From contig JADMKP010000007.1 in the NCBI GenBank assembly GCA_015478775.1, positions 186,001 through 250,000 of the forward strand: a stretch of 64,000 nt of DNA. The letters are read 5' to 3'. The notes beneath the pieces were generated by a model that saw nothing but the letters and a program-made list of their open reading frames with translations, had not been told where the DNA came from and did not search any database. This DNA comes from Fermentimonas sp. Its GTDB lineage: Bacteria; Bacteroidota; Bacteroidia; Bacteroidales; Dysgonomonadaceae. The position numbers were made by a program, and so were the translations under genes. Shown here one piece after another: positions 11,186 through 19,377 of the stretch (positions within the stretch are counted from its first letter, which is position 1; the number at the start of each line of letters is the position of its first letter).

Positions 11186-11218
11186 AGGGGGCTGTTCCAA
11201 AAGGACAGTCTCTTTTTT
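11186..11218 (+). terminator. Rho-independent terminator downstream of glgP
   Basis: ggctgttcc-aaaa-ggacagtct hairpin with a one-base bulge, followed by a T-run. Confidence 0.65.
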
Positions 11219-11300
11219 AATATTCCTGTTGCTATTTTGTGCTATTGTTGTTTAGGACTAACCATAATGAGTTTCGAGGGTTGGATGAATTTCCTCTAAA

Positions 11301-11338
11301 AAAATCCGATAGGAAGTTTTAGTTCACTATCGGATTAA
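11301..11338 (-). terminator. Terminator of the Gfo/Idh/MocA gene (minus strand)
   Basis: aatccgatag (11303-11312) / ctatcggatt (11327-11336) perfect 10-bp stem; the left A-run gives T7 on the minus strand. Confidence 0.75.
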
Positions 11339-11368
11339 TTTTTATTTATGATTGTTCTTTATAAAAAT

Positions 11369-12739
11369 CTAAACTACCGGAAGTTTCCACGGATCTCTAT
11401 AATAAGCTTTTATCAATCTGTTTGCTTCGAGGTTATCGAAAGTGCCTGAAACATTATCCCATTTTAGTCCTTGTCCAACGCGACTAGAGATATTGGCCAT
11501 ATGGCTTAACTTGGCTACTTCTGCGCCTATTGCTATATCGGCATTTGGAAGGTTGCGAGTGCGTATACAGTCTAGCATATTGCCAACGTGAAGGTGAAGG
11601 CCTTGGTTTTGACCCAGGTGCATTTCAACGGGCTCCATACGTGGTGTATTGGGCTTGCGCTCGTTGTCGCATGGATAGCAGTAGGGGAAGTTGCGACTGT
11701 TTACTGCTTGCTCGGGCATTACCTCCCACCCTCTTCGGGTAAGTATTAATGTGCCGTTCTCGCCATAGTATGCAACTCCTTCGCGTAGGTTGAAAAGGCC
11801 GTTGCCTATTCCGCAGGCATGGTCCCATATGATATTAAAATCGTCATATTGATATGTTGCCATTAATGTGTCTGGTGTTTCCATGGCATCGTTGGGGTAG
11901 CCAAACTTACCGCCTGCACCGTATACATAAGATGGGAGGCCAGCATTCATGCCCTTCATGGCATAGTCGAGAAGATGCACTCCCCAGTCGGCCATTAGTC
12001 CTCCGGCATAATCCCAAAAGAAGCGAAAGTTGTAATGAAATCTGTTTTGATTAAATGCACGCTTTGGAGCGGGACCAAGCCACATATCGTAGTCTACTCC
12101 CGCAGGTGGTGCCGAATCGGGAACAACGGGTAGCGTCCATTTACTTGTTTGATATGCCCACACTTTTACTGTGCGAACATTGCCTAATTTGCCACTTTGT
12201 ACGTAAGCTGCAGCGTCGTCCCAATGCGGATCGCTTCGTTGCCATTGATTTACCTGTACTATGCGGTTGTACTTGCGTGCGGCTTTTAACATTATATCGC
12301 ATTCTTCGATTGTGTTGGCCAATGGTTTTTCTACAAAAACATCCTTCCCGGCTTCGCATGCAGCTACCATCTGCAGACAGTGCCAATGATCGGGGGTGCC
12401 TATAATAACCATGTCAACATCCTTATTGTCTATCACCTTTCGCCAGTCTTTTACAAGCTGAGAGGGCTTTTTGCCAGTCATTTCTTCCAACTCATTGGCG
12501 CGCTGATACAACCACTCGTCGTCTATATCACATAGTGATACGCATTCTACCTCTGGGTATTTTAAAAATGCTTTAAGGTTGCTCCACCCTTGGTTACGAA
12601 GTCCTATTACTCCTATTTTTATTTTGTTGCTTGGGGCATTCTGTCCATACAATGAGGTGTATGATTTGCCCATCAGTGGCGTTAAACTAAGGCCGGTGGC
12701 TGTTATAGCCGATTTTTTCAAGAAATTGCGACGATCCAT
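11369..12739 (-). CDS. Gfo/Idh/MocA-family oxidoreductase with Tat-type signal
   Basis: MDRRNFLKKSAITATGLSLTPL signal; KIGVIGLRNQGWSN nucleotide-binding segment; FVEKPLANTIEEC. Confidence 0.92.
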   Translation of the reverse strand: MDRRNFLKKSAITATGLSLTPLMGKSYTSLYGQNAPSNKIKIGVIGLRNQGWSNLKAFLKYPEVECVSLCDIDDEWLYQRANELEEMTGKKPSQLVKDWRKVIDNKDVDMVIIGTPDHWHCLQMVAACEAGKDVFVEKPLANTIEECDIMLKAARKYNRIVQVNQWQRSDPHWDDAAAYVQSGKLGNVRTVKVWAYQTSKWTLPVVPDSAPPAGVDYDMWLGPAPKRAFNQNRFHYNFRFFWDYAGGLMADWGVHLLDYAMKGMNAGLPSYVYGAGGKFGYPNDAMETPDTLMATYQYDDFNIIWDHACGIGNGLFNLREGVAYYGENGTLILTRRGWEVMPEQAVNSRNFPYCYPCDNERKPNTPRMEPVEMHLGQNQGLHLHVGNMLDCIRTRNLPNADIAIGAEVAKLSHMANISSRVGQGLKWDNVSGTFDNLEANRLIKAYYRDPWKLPVV

Positions 12740-12905
12740 ATATTCTCATTTTAGATTAATTCATGTAGATGCAAAGTTAGTAAAATTTGCTAAAAACGAT
12801 AGATTTTTACTTTGGATGGAGTTTTTACTGTTTATTTAACGGATTATTCATATTTTTGACTTTTTGGGAGTTTAGGTATCTTCTTAATATTTTACAAATG
12901 AAAAT

Positions 12906-14603
12906 ATGCAGCAATTAAACGACTTCTTTACAACTCTTCATCAATATATTGGTGGAAACAACTGGTTTATATTTTTGCTCTTGGGAACAGGGTTGTTTTT
13001 TACTCTATACCTTAAATTTCCTCAAATACGATATTTCAGGCACGCATTTAAGGTTGTAAGGGGCAAGTATGACAGGGCAGATGACAGGGGTGATACCACT
13101 CACTTTCAATCTCTTGCCACTGCGTTATCCGGCACAGTGGGCACGGGTAATATTGCCGGGGTGGCTTTGGCTGTCCATTTGGGTGGGCCGGCTGCAATTT
13201 TCTGGATGCTTGTTACTGCTTTCTTGGGTATGTGTACCAAATTTGTGGAGGTTACGCTTTCGCATAAGTACAGGGAGTTTGATGAGAAAGGGATGGTGTC
13301 GGGGGGACCGATGTATTTTATGAAGAGCCGACTTAACATCAGGCTAAATAATGGCAAATTGATTAAAACGGGCTACTGGCTAGGGGGATTTTTTGCTGTT
13401 GCTACTGTTTTATCGTCGTTTGGAACGGGTAGCCTTCCGCAAATAAATAGTATATCTAATGCTATGTTTGCAACTTTTGGTATTGAGCATATTATAACCG
13501 GGGCTGTTATGGCTATTTTACTGGGGCTTATTATTATTGGTGGTATTAAACGTATTGCAAAGGTTACCGAAAGGCTGGTTCCGTTTATGGCTATTGTTTA
13601 TTTTTTGGGTGCCATTGCGGTTATCCTTTTTAATTATGAGAATATTGCTCCTTCGTTTTTATCGTTGTTTACCAACTTGTTTAATGGCACCTCGGCGGTT
13701 GGGGGTTTCCTGGGTGCTGGCTTTGCATTTGCGTTTAATAATGGTGTAAACAGGGGATTATTTTCGAATGAAGCAGGACAAGGATCTGCTCCCATTGCGC
13801 ATGCTGCTGCTAAGGCGCACGAACCAGTTTCGGAGGGTATGGTGTCTATTCTTGAGCCTTTTATTGATACTATGATTATTTGTTTTCTCACGGGGATGGT
13901 GCTGCTATCTTCAGGAGTATGGAAAGAAAAGGTTTATAATCAGTTTCAGAAAACCGATATTGTTGTTCTTGCCGATACTTATGATGAGGGCAATGAAGAG
14001 GATGTGGCAGAGCTGAGCAATTTTCTGAATAACCGGTCTTCAATTTCCTTTCACACGGGCGCTTTGCAGGTTGTGGATGGAGAGATAGTTAATGAAAATT
14101 CAATACTTCACGCGCGTTCATTGGCAGAAGGAATAAAGGTGGAAAAAGGTGGCACAGCATATAATGGTGAAATTAACGTGGTAAACGGTAGGTTAGTGGG
14201 CACGACCAATGATCTTATTTTAAAGGGAAACTCGCTGATTCATAGTGCACCACTTACAACGATTGCATTCACGCAAAGCTTCTTGGGTGATTGGGGCAAG
14301 TATATTGTAGCATTTGGGTTGTTGCTTTTTGCTTTTTCAACCGCCATTGCCTGGTCGTACTACGGCGACAGGGCCATTACATACCTAGTGGGCTCTAGGT
14401 ATGTGCTATTTTATAGAATTATATTTGTGATTGCATTCTTTTTTGCCTCGTTTATTGATACTACAATAATATGGAATTTATCGATGCTTACGGTTGCATT
14501 TATGACAGTGCCTAATCTTATTGGTCTGCTGATATTGCATAAGGAGGTGAAGCAGACAGTTGGGGATTATTGGATTGGTTTTAGGAAGGAGCACCGGAAA
14601 TAG
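12906..14603 (+). CDS. Sodium:alanine/amino-acid symporter (AGCS family)
   Basis: [43 protein letters not shown]; multiple TM segments. Confidence 0.93.
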   Translation: MQQLNDFFTTLHQYIGGNNWFIFLLLGTGLFFTLYLKFPQIRYFRHAFKVVRGKYDRADDRGDTTHFQSLATALSGTVGTGNIAGVALAVHLGGPAAIFWMLVTAFLGMCTKFVEVTLSHKYREFDEKGMVSGGPMYFMKSRLNIRLNNGKLIKTGYWLGGFFAVATVLSSFGTGSLPQINSISNAMFATFGIEHIITGAVMAILLGLIIIGGIKRIAKVTERLVPFMAIVYFLGAIAVILFNYENIAPSFLSLFTNLFNGTSAVGGFLGAGFAFAFNNGVNRGLFSNEAGQGSAPIAHAAAKAHEPVSEGMVSILEPFIDTMIICFLTGMVLLSSGVWKEKVYNQFQKTDIVVLADTYDEGNEEDVAELSNFLNNRSSISFHTGALQVVDGEIVNENSILHARSLAEGIKVEKGGTAYNGEINVVNGRLVGTTNDLILKGNSLIHSAPLTTIAFTQSFLGDWGKYIVAFGLLLFAFSTAIAWSYYGDRAITYLVGSRYVLFYRIIFVIAFFFASFIDTTIIWNLSMLTVAFMTVPNLIGLLILHKEVKQTVGDYWIGFRKEHRK

Positions 14604-14609
14604 GGTTAA

Positions 14610-15398
14610 TTAGAGCAAACCGCTTAATAGTCCTCCATCAATTTGAATTGTTGCCCCGTTAATTGATTGTGCCTGCTGTGAGCATAAATAGCATACCAAA
14701 TCGCCAAATTCTTGCGGATCCATATATCTTTTGTGGGGGAAGTTGGCTATGGTTCTTTGTTCGTACTCATTTACCGAGATGCCTTCTTCTTGTGAACGTA
14801 CTTCCATTAGTTGGGTTACTCGATCGGTCTTAAAATACCCCGGGCACACATTGTTTATTGTTATGCCTTTTGAGATGAGCTCTTTGCTAATTGTTTTGGC
14901 GTAGCTAACTACGGCCGATCGGAATATGTTTGATAACACCATGTTTGGTGAGGGTTCTTTAACGGTTATTGAGGCTACATTTATTATTCTGCCCCACCCT
15001 CTGGCTTCCATATAAGGCAGGCAATCGTTGATCATTCTGATATTATATTTCAGTACGGATTCATAGGCTTCGTCTAAATCATCTTCGGTTATATCTCTAA
15101 AAGTGCCGGGTTTGGGGCCGCCAGAGTTATTAACTAAGATATCTATTCCTCCAAATTGATAAACGGCTTCTCTTACTACGTGCTTATTGTCGATGCGGCT
15201 CGACATGTCGGCCTGTACTGCCAGTACTTGCACTCCCAAGGCTTCAATTTCTCGCCGGGTTTCAATGAGCGTACTTATATTTCTTGCGCATAGTACAATA
15301 TTTACTCCTTCTTGTGCCAACGCTATTGCACATGCTTTGCCCAAGCCTTTGCTGCTGCCTCCAATTATTGCGGTCTTTCCTTTTAAATTGAAATCCAT
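14610..15398 (-). CDS. SDR-family oxidoreductase (divergent active site)
   Basis: Rossmann GGSSKGLGKA, NNSGG, NVASIT, VCPGYFKTDR, GATIQIDGG. Confidence 0.88.
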   Translation of the reverse strand: MDFNLKGKTAIIGGSSKGLGKACAIALAQEGVNIVLCARNISTLIETRREIEALGVQVLAVQADMSSRIDNKHVVREAVYQFGGIDILVNNSGGPKPGTFRDITEDDLDEAYESVLKYNIRMINDCLPYMEARGWGRIINVASITVKEPSPNMVLSNIFRSAVVSYAKTISKELISKGITINNVCPGYFKTDRVTQLMEVRSQEEGISVNEYEQRTIANFPHKRYMDPQEFGDLVCYLCSQQAQSINGATIQIDGGLLSGLL

Positions 15399-15588
15399 TT
15401 TTACAATCTCTTTATTTTATCCTTTTAACCGTTTTATTAGTTTTAATTGTTTATCAGAAATACAAAACTATATTATAAAACATTAATTCTATGATTAATC
15501 ATTTAAATAAAGTATGATTATATTTATAACACAATTTTATTGATTGAGTTTTTGATAACATACTAAATGATAAAAGAGCTATTTTTTG

Positions 15589-15596
15589 TATCTTTG
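15589..15596 (+). promoter_or_regulatory. Candidate Bacteroidetes -7 element (TATCTTTG) for metG
   Basis: TATCTTTG matches TAnnTTTG and lies 33 nt upstream of the metG ATG. No well-spaced -33 box seen. Confidence 0.45.
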
Positions 15597-15629
15597 TAAC
15601 TTAATAAAAACTCAATATATCAAACGTAT

Positions 15630-17693
15630 ATGTCTAATCAGTTTAAACGTACTCTTATTACTTCTGCGCTTCCATATGCAAACGGACCGGTTCATATTGG
15701 ACACCTTGCCGGGGTGTATGTTCCTTCGGATATTTATGCCCGCTACTTAAGGCTTAAGGGTGAGGAGGTTCTATTTATTGGTGGTTCGGATGAGCATGGT
15801 ATTCCTATTACAATTAAAGCACGCAAGGAAGGTGTTACACCTCAGGATATTGTGGATAGGTATCATGAATTGATTAAGAAATCGTTTAGCGAATTTGGTA
15901 TTACATTTGATATATATTCTCGTACTACTTCTGAGACTCATATGAAAACTGCATCGAACTTCTTTCATACGCTTTATGATAAAGGGGAGTTTATTGAACA
16001 GGAGAGTGAGCAGTATTATGATGAGGAGGCGGGGCAGTTTTTGGCCGACCGATATATCACGGGTACTTGTCCGCATTGTGATAATGAGAAGGCGTATGGC
16101 GACCAGTGCGAGCAGTGTGGAGCATCGCTTAGTCCGAATGATTTAATTAATCCTAAATCTACTCTGAGTGGTAGTGTTCCGGTTAAACGCAGCACAAAGC
16201 ATTGGTACTTGCCTCTTGATAAGCATGAGGAGTGGTTACGCAAATGGATTATTGAGGATCATAAGGAATGGAAGACTAATGTATATGGGCAGTGCAAATC
16301 GTGGTTAGACATGGGTTTGCAACCACGTGCGGTGAGTCGCGACCTCAACTGGGGTGTTCCGGTACCCGTGGAGGGTGCCGAGGGCAAGGTGCTGTATGTG
16401 TGGTTTGATGCGCCTATTGGTTATATTTCGAATACTATTGAGCTGCTACCCAATGATTGGGAAAAGTGGTGGAAGGATAAGGACTCGAGGATTGTTCATT
16501 TTATTGGTAAGGATAACATCGTTTTTCACTGTATTGTGTTTCCTGCTATGCTTAAGGCCGAGGGGAGCTACAACTTGCCTGATAATGTGCCGGCAAATGA
16601 GTTTATGAATCTTGAGGGTGATAAGATTTCAACTTCGCGTAATTGGGCGGTGTGGCTTCATGAGTACCTCGAGGAGTTCCCGGGCAAACAGGATGTTCTG
16701 CGTTATGCCCTAACGGCAAATGCTCCTGAGACTAAGGATAATGATTTTACATGGAAGGATTTTCAGGCGCATAATAATAATGAGCTTGTGGCGGTGCTGG
16801 GCAATTTTGTGAACAGAGCGCTGGTTTTGACTAATAAGCATTTTGAAAATAGAGTTCCAGCTTTGGGCAAATTAACCGATTTGGACAGGGATGCTATTGC
16901 GGAGGCTGAGAAGGTGAAGGCTGTTGTTGAGAGCAACCTCAATAATTTCCGCTTTCGTGAGGCTCAAAAAGAGGCTATGAATATGGCTAGAATTGGGAAT
17001 AAGTATTTAGCTGATGCGGAGCCGTGGAAGGTTGTTAAGACTGATATTGAGCGTACTGCAACTATCTTGAATATTGCTCTTCAGATTACTGCTAACTTGT
17101 CTATTGTTATAGAGCCGTTCTTGCCTTTCTCGGCAGATAAGTTGCGTAAGTTCTTGCAAATTGATAGTTTGGGATGGGACCGACTGGGTAACTTCGACCT
17201 GCTAACTGAAGGTCATGCTCTTGGTACTTCTGAATTGTTGTTTGACAAGATTGAGGATGAGGCTGTTGAGAAGCAGGTTAAAAAATTGCACGATACTAAA
17301 GTTGCTAATGAGGCTGAGGAGAAGGCGGGCGAGAAGGCTGCGCAAAAGGCAAAGCCCATTAAGAAAACTATTGAGTTTGAGGATTTTGAGAAGTTGGATA
17401 TAAGAGTGGCAACAGTTATTGAGTGCGAGAAGGTGCCCAAAACGGATAAGTTATTGCGCTTTTTGCTTGATGATGGGCTAAACAAGCGTACTATACTCTC
17501 GGGTATTGCTGCGTATTATCCTAACCCCGAAGAATTAGTTGGACAACAGGTTTGTTTTATTGCCAATTTAGCGCCACGTAAAATGCGTGGTATTCTTTCT
17601 GAGGGAATGATACTTTCGGCTGAGAATGCGGATGGGACATTGGCATTGGTGAAGCCGGGTAGTGTGGTTAGTCCGGGTAGTCAGGTGGTATAG
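15630..17693 (+). CDS. metG: Methionyl-tRNA synthetase with C-terminal tRNA-binding domain
   Basis: [27 protein letters not shown], zinc knuckle [24 protein letters not shown], and a C-terminal Trbp111-like domain ([21 protein letters not shown]). Confidence 0.98.
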   Translation: MSNQFKRTLITSALPYANGPVHIGHLAGVYVPSDIYARYLRLKGEEVLFIGGSDEHGIPITIKARKEGVTPQDIVDRYHELIKKSFSEFGITFDIYSRTTSETHMKTASNFFHTLYDKGEFIEQESEQYYDEEAGQFLADRYITGTCPHCDNEKAYGDQCEQCGASLSPNDLINPKSTLSGSVPVKRSTKHWYLPLDKHEEWLRKWIIEDHKEWKTNVYGQCKSWLDMGLQPRAVSRDLNWGVPVPVEGAEGKVLYVWFDAPIGYISNTIELLPNDWEKWWKDKDSRIVHFIGKDNIVFHCIVFPAMLKAEGSYNLPDNVPANEFMNLEGDKISTSRNWAVWLHEYLEEFPGKQDVLRYALTANAPETKDNDFTWKDFQAHNNNELVAVLGNFVNRALVLTNKHFENRVPALGKLTDLDRDAIAEAEKVKAVVESNLNNFRFREAQKEAMNMARIGNKYLADAEPWKVVKTDIERTATILNIALQITANLSIVIEPFLPFSADKLRKFLQIDSLGWDRLGNFDLLTEGHALGTSELLFDKIEDEAVEKQVKKLHDTKVANEAEEKAGEKAAQKAKPIKKTIEFEDFEKLDIRVATVIECEKVPKTDKLLRFLLDDGLNKRTILSGIAAYYPNPEELVGQQVCFIANLAPRKMRGILSEGMILSAENADGTLALVKPGSVVSPGSQVV

Positions 17694-17814
17694 TTTAGCG
17701 CATCGAAGTGGGTTAATTTCCACAGAATGGTTAATTTAACTAAACTATTACAACTATTTAACTAGATTTACATCTGATATATAGAGACTAATTGAAATCA
17801 TTAAAAATATCTAT

Positions 17815-18372
17815 ATGAAGAAAAATGCACTTCTAATTATTGCACTATTTGTGAGCCTATCTATGTTTTCACAGAAGACATATCGCGCTATGGGATGGAA
17901 ATTATCGAAAGATATTCCTCAAAATGAATTGAAGATGAATCTTGGTACTACAGTTTTGGCCTTATTCCCTGAAGTTTCTTACGAACGAGTTCTCAACGCT
18001 GACCTAAGTGTTGGGGCCTCATTGGGTGTGCCTCTTAGGGAAGATTCTTATTTTTCAAACTTTCTGTTTATACCTTATGTGCGTTGGTTCTTTGGTGGAA
18101 ATTCTGAGAATCTGAGAAAATATGGTGCTGGCTTTTTTATTGAAGCGAATGGGGGTATTTTTAATTATGATAGAAATGAAATGTATTATGATGGAAAGAC
18201 AGTTATTGGGAATGAAGAAAACGTTATGGGAGCGGGACTAGGACTGGCCATTGGTTGGAAACATGTTTCGCAAAACAACTGGGTTGGTGAAATATACACC
18301 GGCTTGGGACGAGATTTTATTAATGATGGTGCTTATCCGCGCTTGGGTATTGCTATTGGGAAGAGATTTTGA
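17815..18372 (+). CDS. Hypothetical exported protein, possible small outer-membrane beta-barrel
   Basis: Signal peptide MKKNALLIIALFVSLSMFSQ; alternating aromatic/Gly-rich strands ending in RLGIAIGKRF. Confidence 0.6.
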   Translation: MKKNALLIIALFVSLSMFSQKTYRAMGWKLSKDIPQNELKMNLGTTVLALFPEVSYERVLNADLSVGASLGVPLREDSYFSNFLFIPYVRWFFGGNSENLRKYGAGFFIEANGGIFNYDRNEMYYDGKTVIGNEENVMGAGLGLAIGWKHVSQNNWVGEIYTGLGRDFINDGAYPRLGIAIGKRF

Positions 18373-18507
18373 TTTATCTATCGTATTTATAATTAAACTG
18401 ATAAATATATAGTTCATTAATACCGATTAACTAACACGCAAATTGATTAGCATACACACTAATTAATAATTTAATTTTACAATAATCACTATAAAACCTT
18501 TTTAAGT

Positions 18508-19287
18508 ATGACAAAGAAAACACTTTTAGTTTCGATTGCAATTTGCTTTGGTTTAACCAGCATTAATGCTCAGGTGAAGGAGTATCCTAAACAGGCGCCT
18601 ATGTCACCACAAATGAGTGAGTATTGGATACCGCAACCAGCTGTTGTAACTCCGGTGAAGTCGCCACAAGAAGCATTAAATGCTCCGTCTGATGCTATAA
18701 TATTGTTTGATGGCACAAATCTTACGGAATGGGAAAGTAGAAATGGTAATCCTGCGGGATGGATAGTTGAGAATGGTGTTTTTACTGTTAAAAAAGGTAC
18801 TGGCGACATTAAGACAAAGAGAAACTTCAAAGATTTTCAACTTCACCTAGAGTGGAAAGTGCCGGTTGATATTACAGGCGAGAGCCAGGGCAGAGGCAAT
18901 AGTGGTGTATTCATGCAAGGTATGTATGAGGTTCAGATATTAGATAATTTTGAAAACGAGACCTATGTAAATGGTCAGGCAGGCAGCATTTATAAACAGA
19001 CCCCGCCGCTTGTAAATGCTATGAATCCTCCGGGTGAATGGAATACTTATGATATTATTTATACCGCTCCCACATTTAAGGAAGATGGTACTTACAGAAC
19101 TAAGCCAACTGTAACTGTTATTCAGAATGGCGTGTTATTGCAAAATAACACAACCATTTTGGGAACTACAGAGTATATTGGCTTCCCTAAAGTAGTTGAG
19201 CATGGTGATGGACCAATTGTTTTACAGGATCATGGCGACCCTAGTGAGGCTATTAGTTTTAGAAACATCTGGATAAGGGAGTTGTAA
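18508..19287 (+). CDS. DUF1080 (3-keto-disaccharide hydrolase-like) exported protein
   Basis: Signal peptide plus ILFDGTNLTEWESRNGNPAGWIVENGVFTVKKGTGDIKTKRNFKDFQLHLEWKVP; GRGNSGVFMQGMYEVQILDN. Confidence 0.9.
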   Translation: MTKKTLLVSIAICFGLTSINAQVKEYPKQAPMSPQMSEYWIPQPAVVTPVKSPQEALNAPSDAIILFDGTNLTEWESRNGNPAGWIVENGVFTVKKGTGDIKTKRNFKDFQLHLEWKVPVDITGESQGRGNSGVFMQGMYEVQILDNFENETYVNGQAGSIYKQTPPLVNAMNPPGEWNTYDIIYTAPTFKEDGTYRTKPTVTVIQNGVLLQNNTTILGTTEYIGFPKVVEHGDGPIVLQDHGDPSEAISFRNIWIREL

Positions 19288-19377
19288 ATTAGGAGGCTGT
19301 AAATTGGGGAGCTGTAAACATCAAATTAAAGAGCTTCAACTTCTTAATAAAGGAGTTGTAAACATAAATACTTAAAA

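Noticed and set aside
11530-12405. Cluster of plus- and minus-strand ORFs (66-116 aa) inside the Gfo/Idh/MocA gene
   Set aside because: These arise from the higher GC of this gene; sequences are Cys/Arg-rich and unlike natural proteins, while the minus-strand frame has clear family motifs.
12579-12839. 86-aa plus-strand ORF upstream of the AGCS gene
   Set aside because: Mostly antisense to the Gfo/Idh N-terminus; no motif and no credible start context.
13069-13749. Alternative-frame ORFs within the AGCS transporter
   Set aside because: Out-of-frame shadows of a strong CDS (Trp/Leu/Arg-rich, no motifs).
17707-17740. GGTTAATTT repeat and GTGG...CCAC near the metG 3' end
   Set aside because: Too short and AT-rich to distinguish from chance; no T-run to support a terminator.
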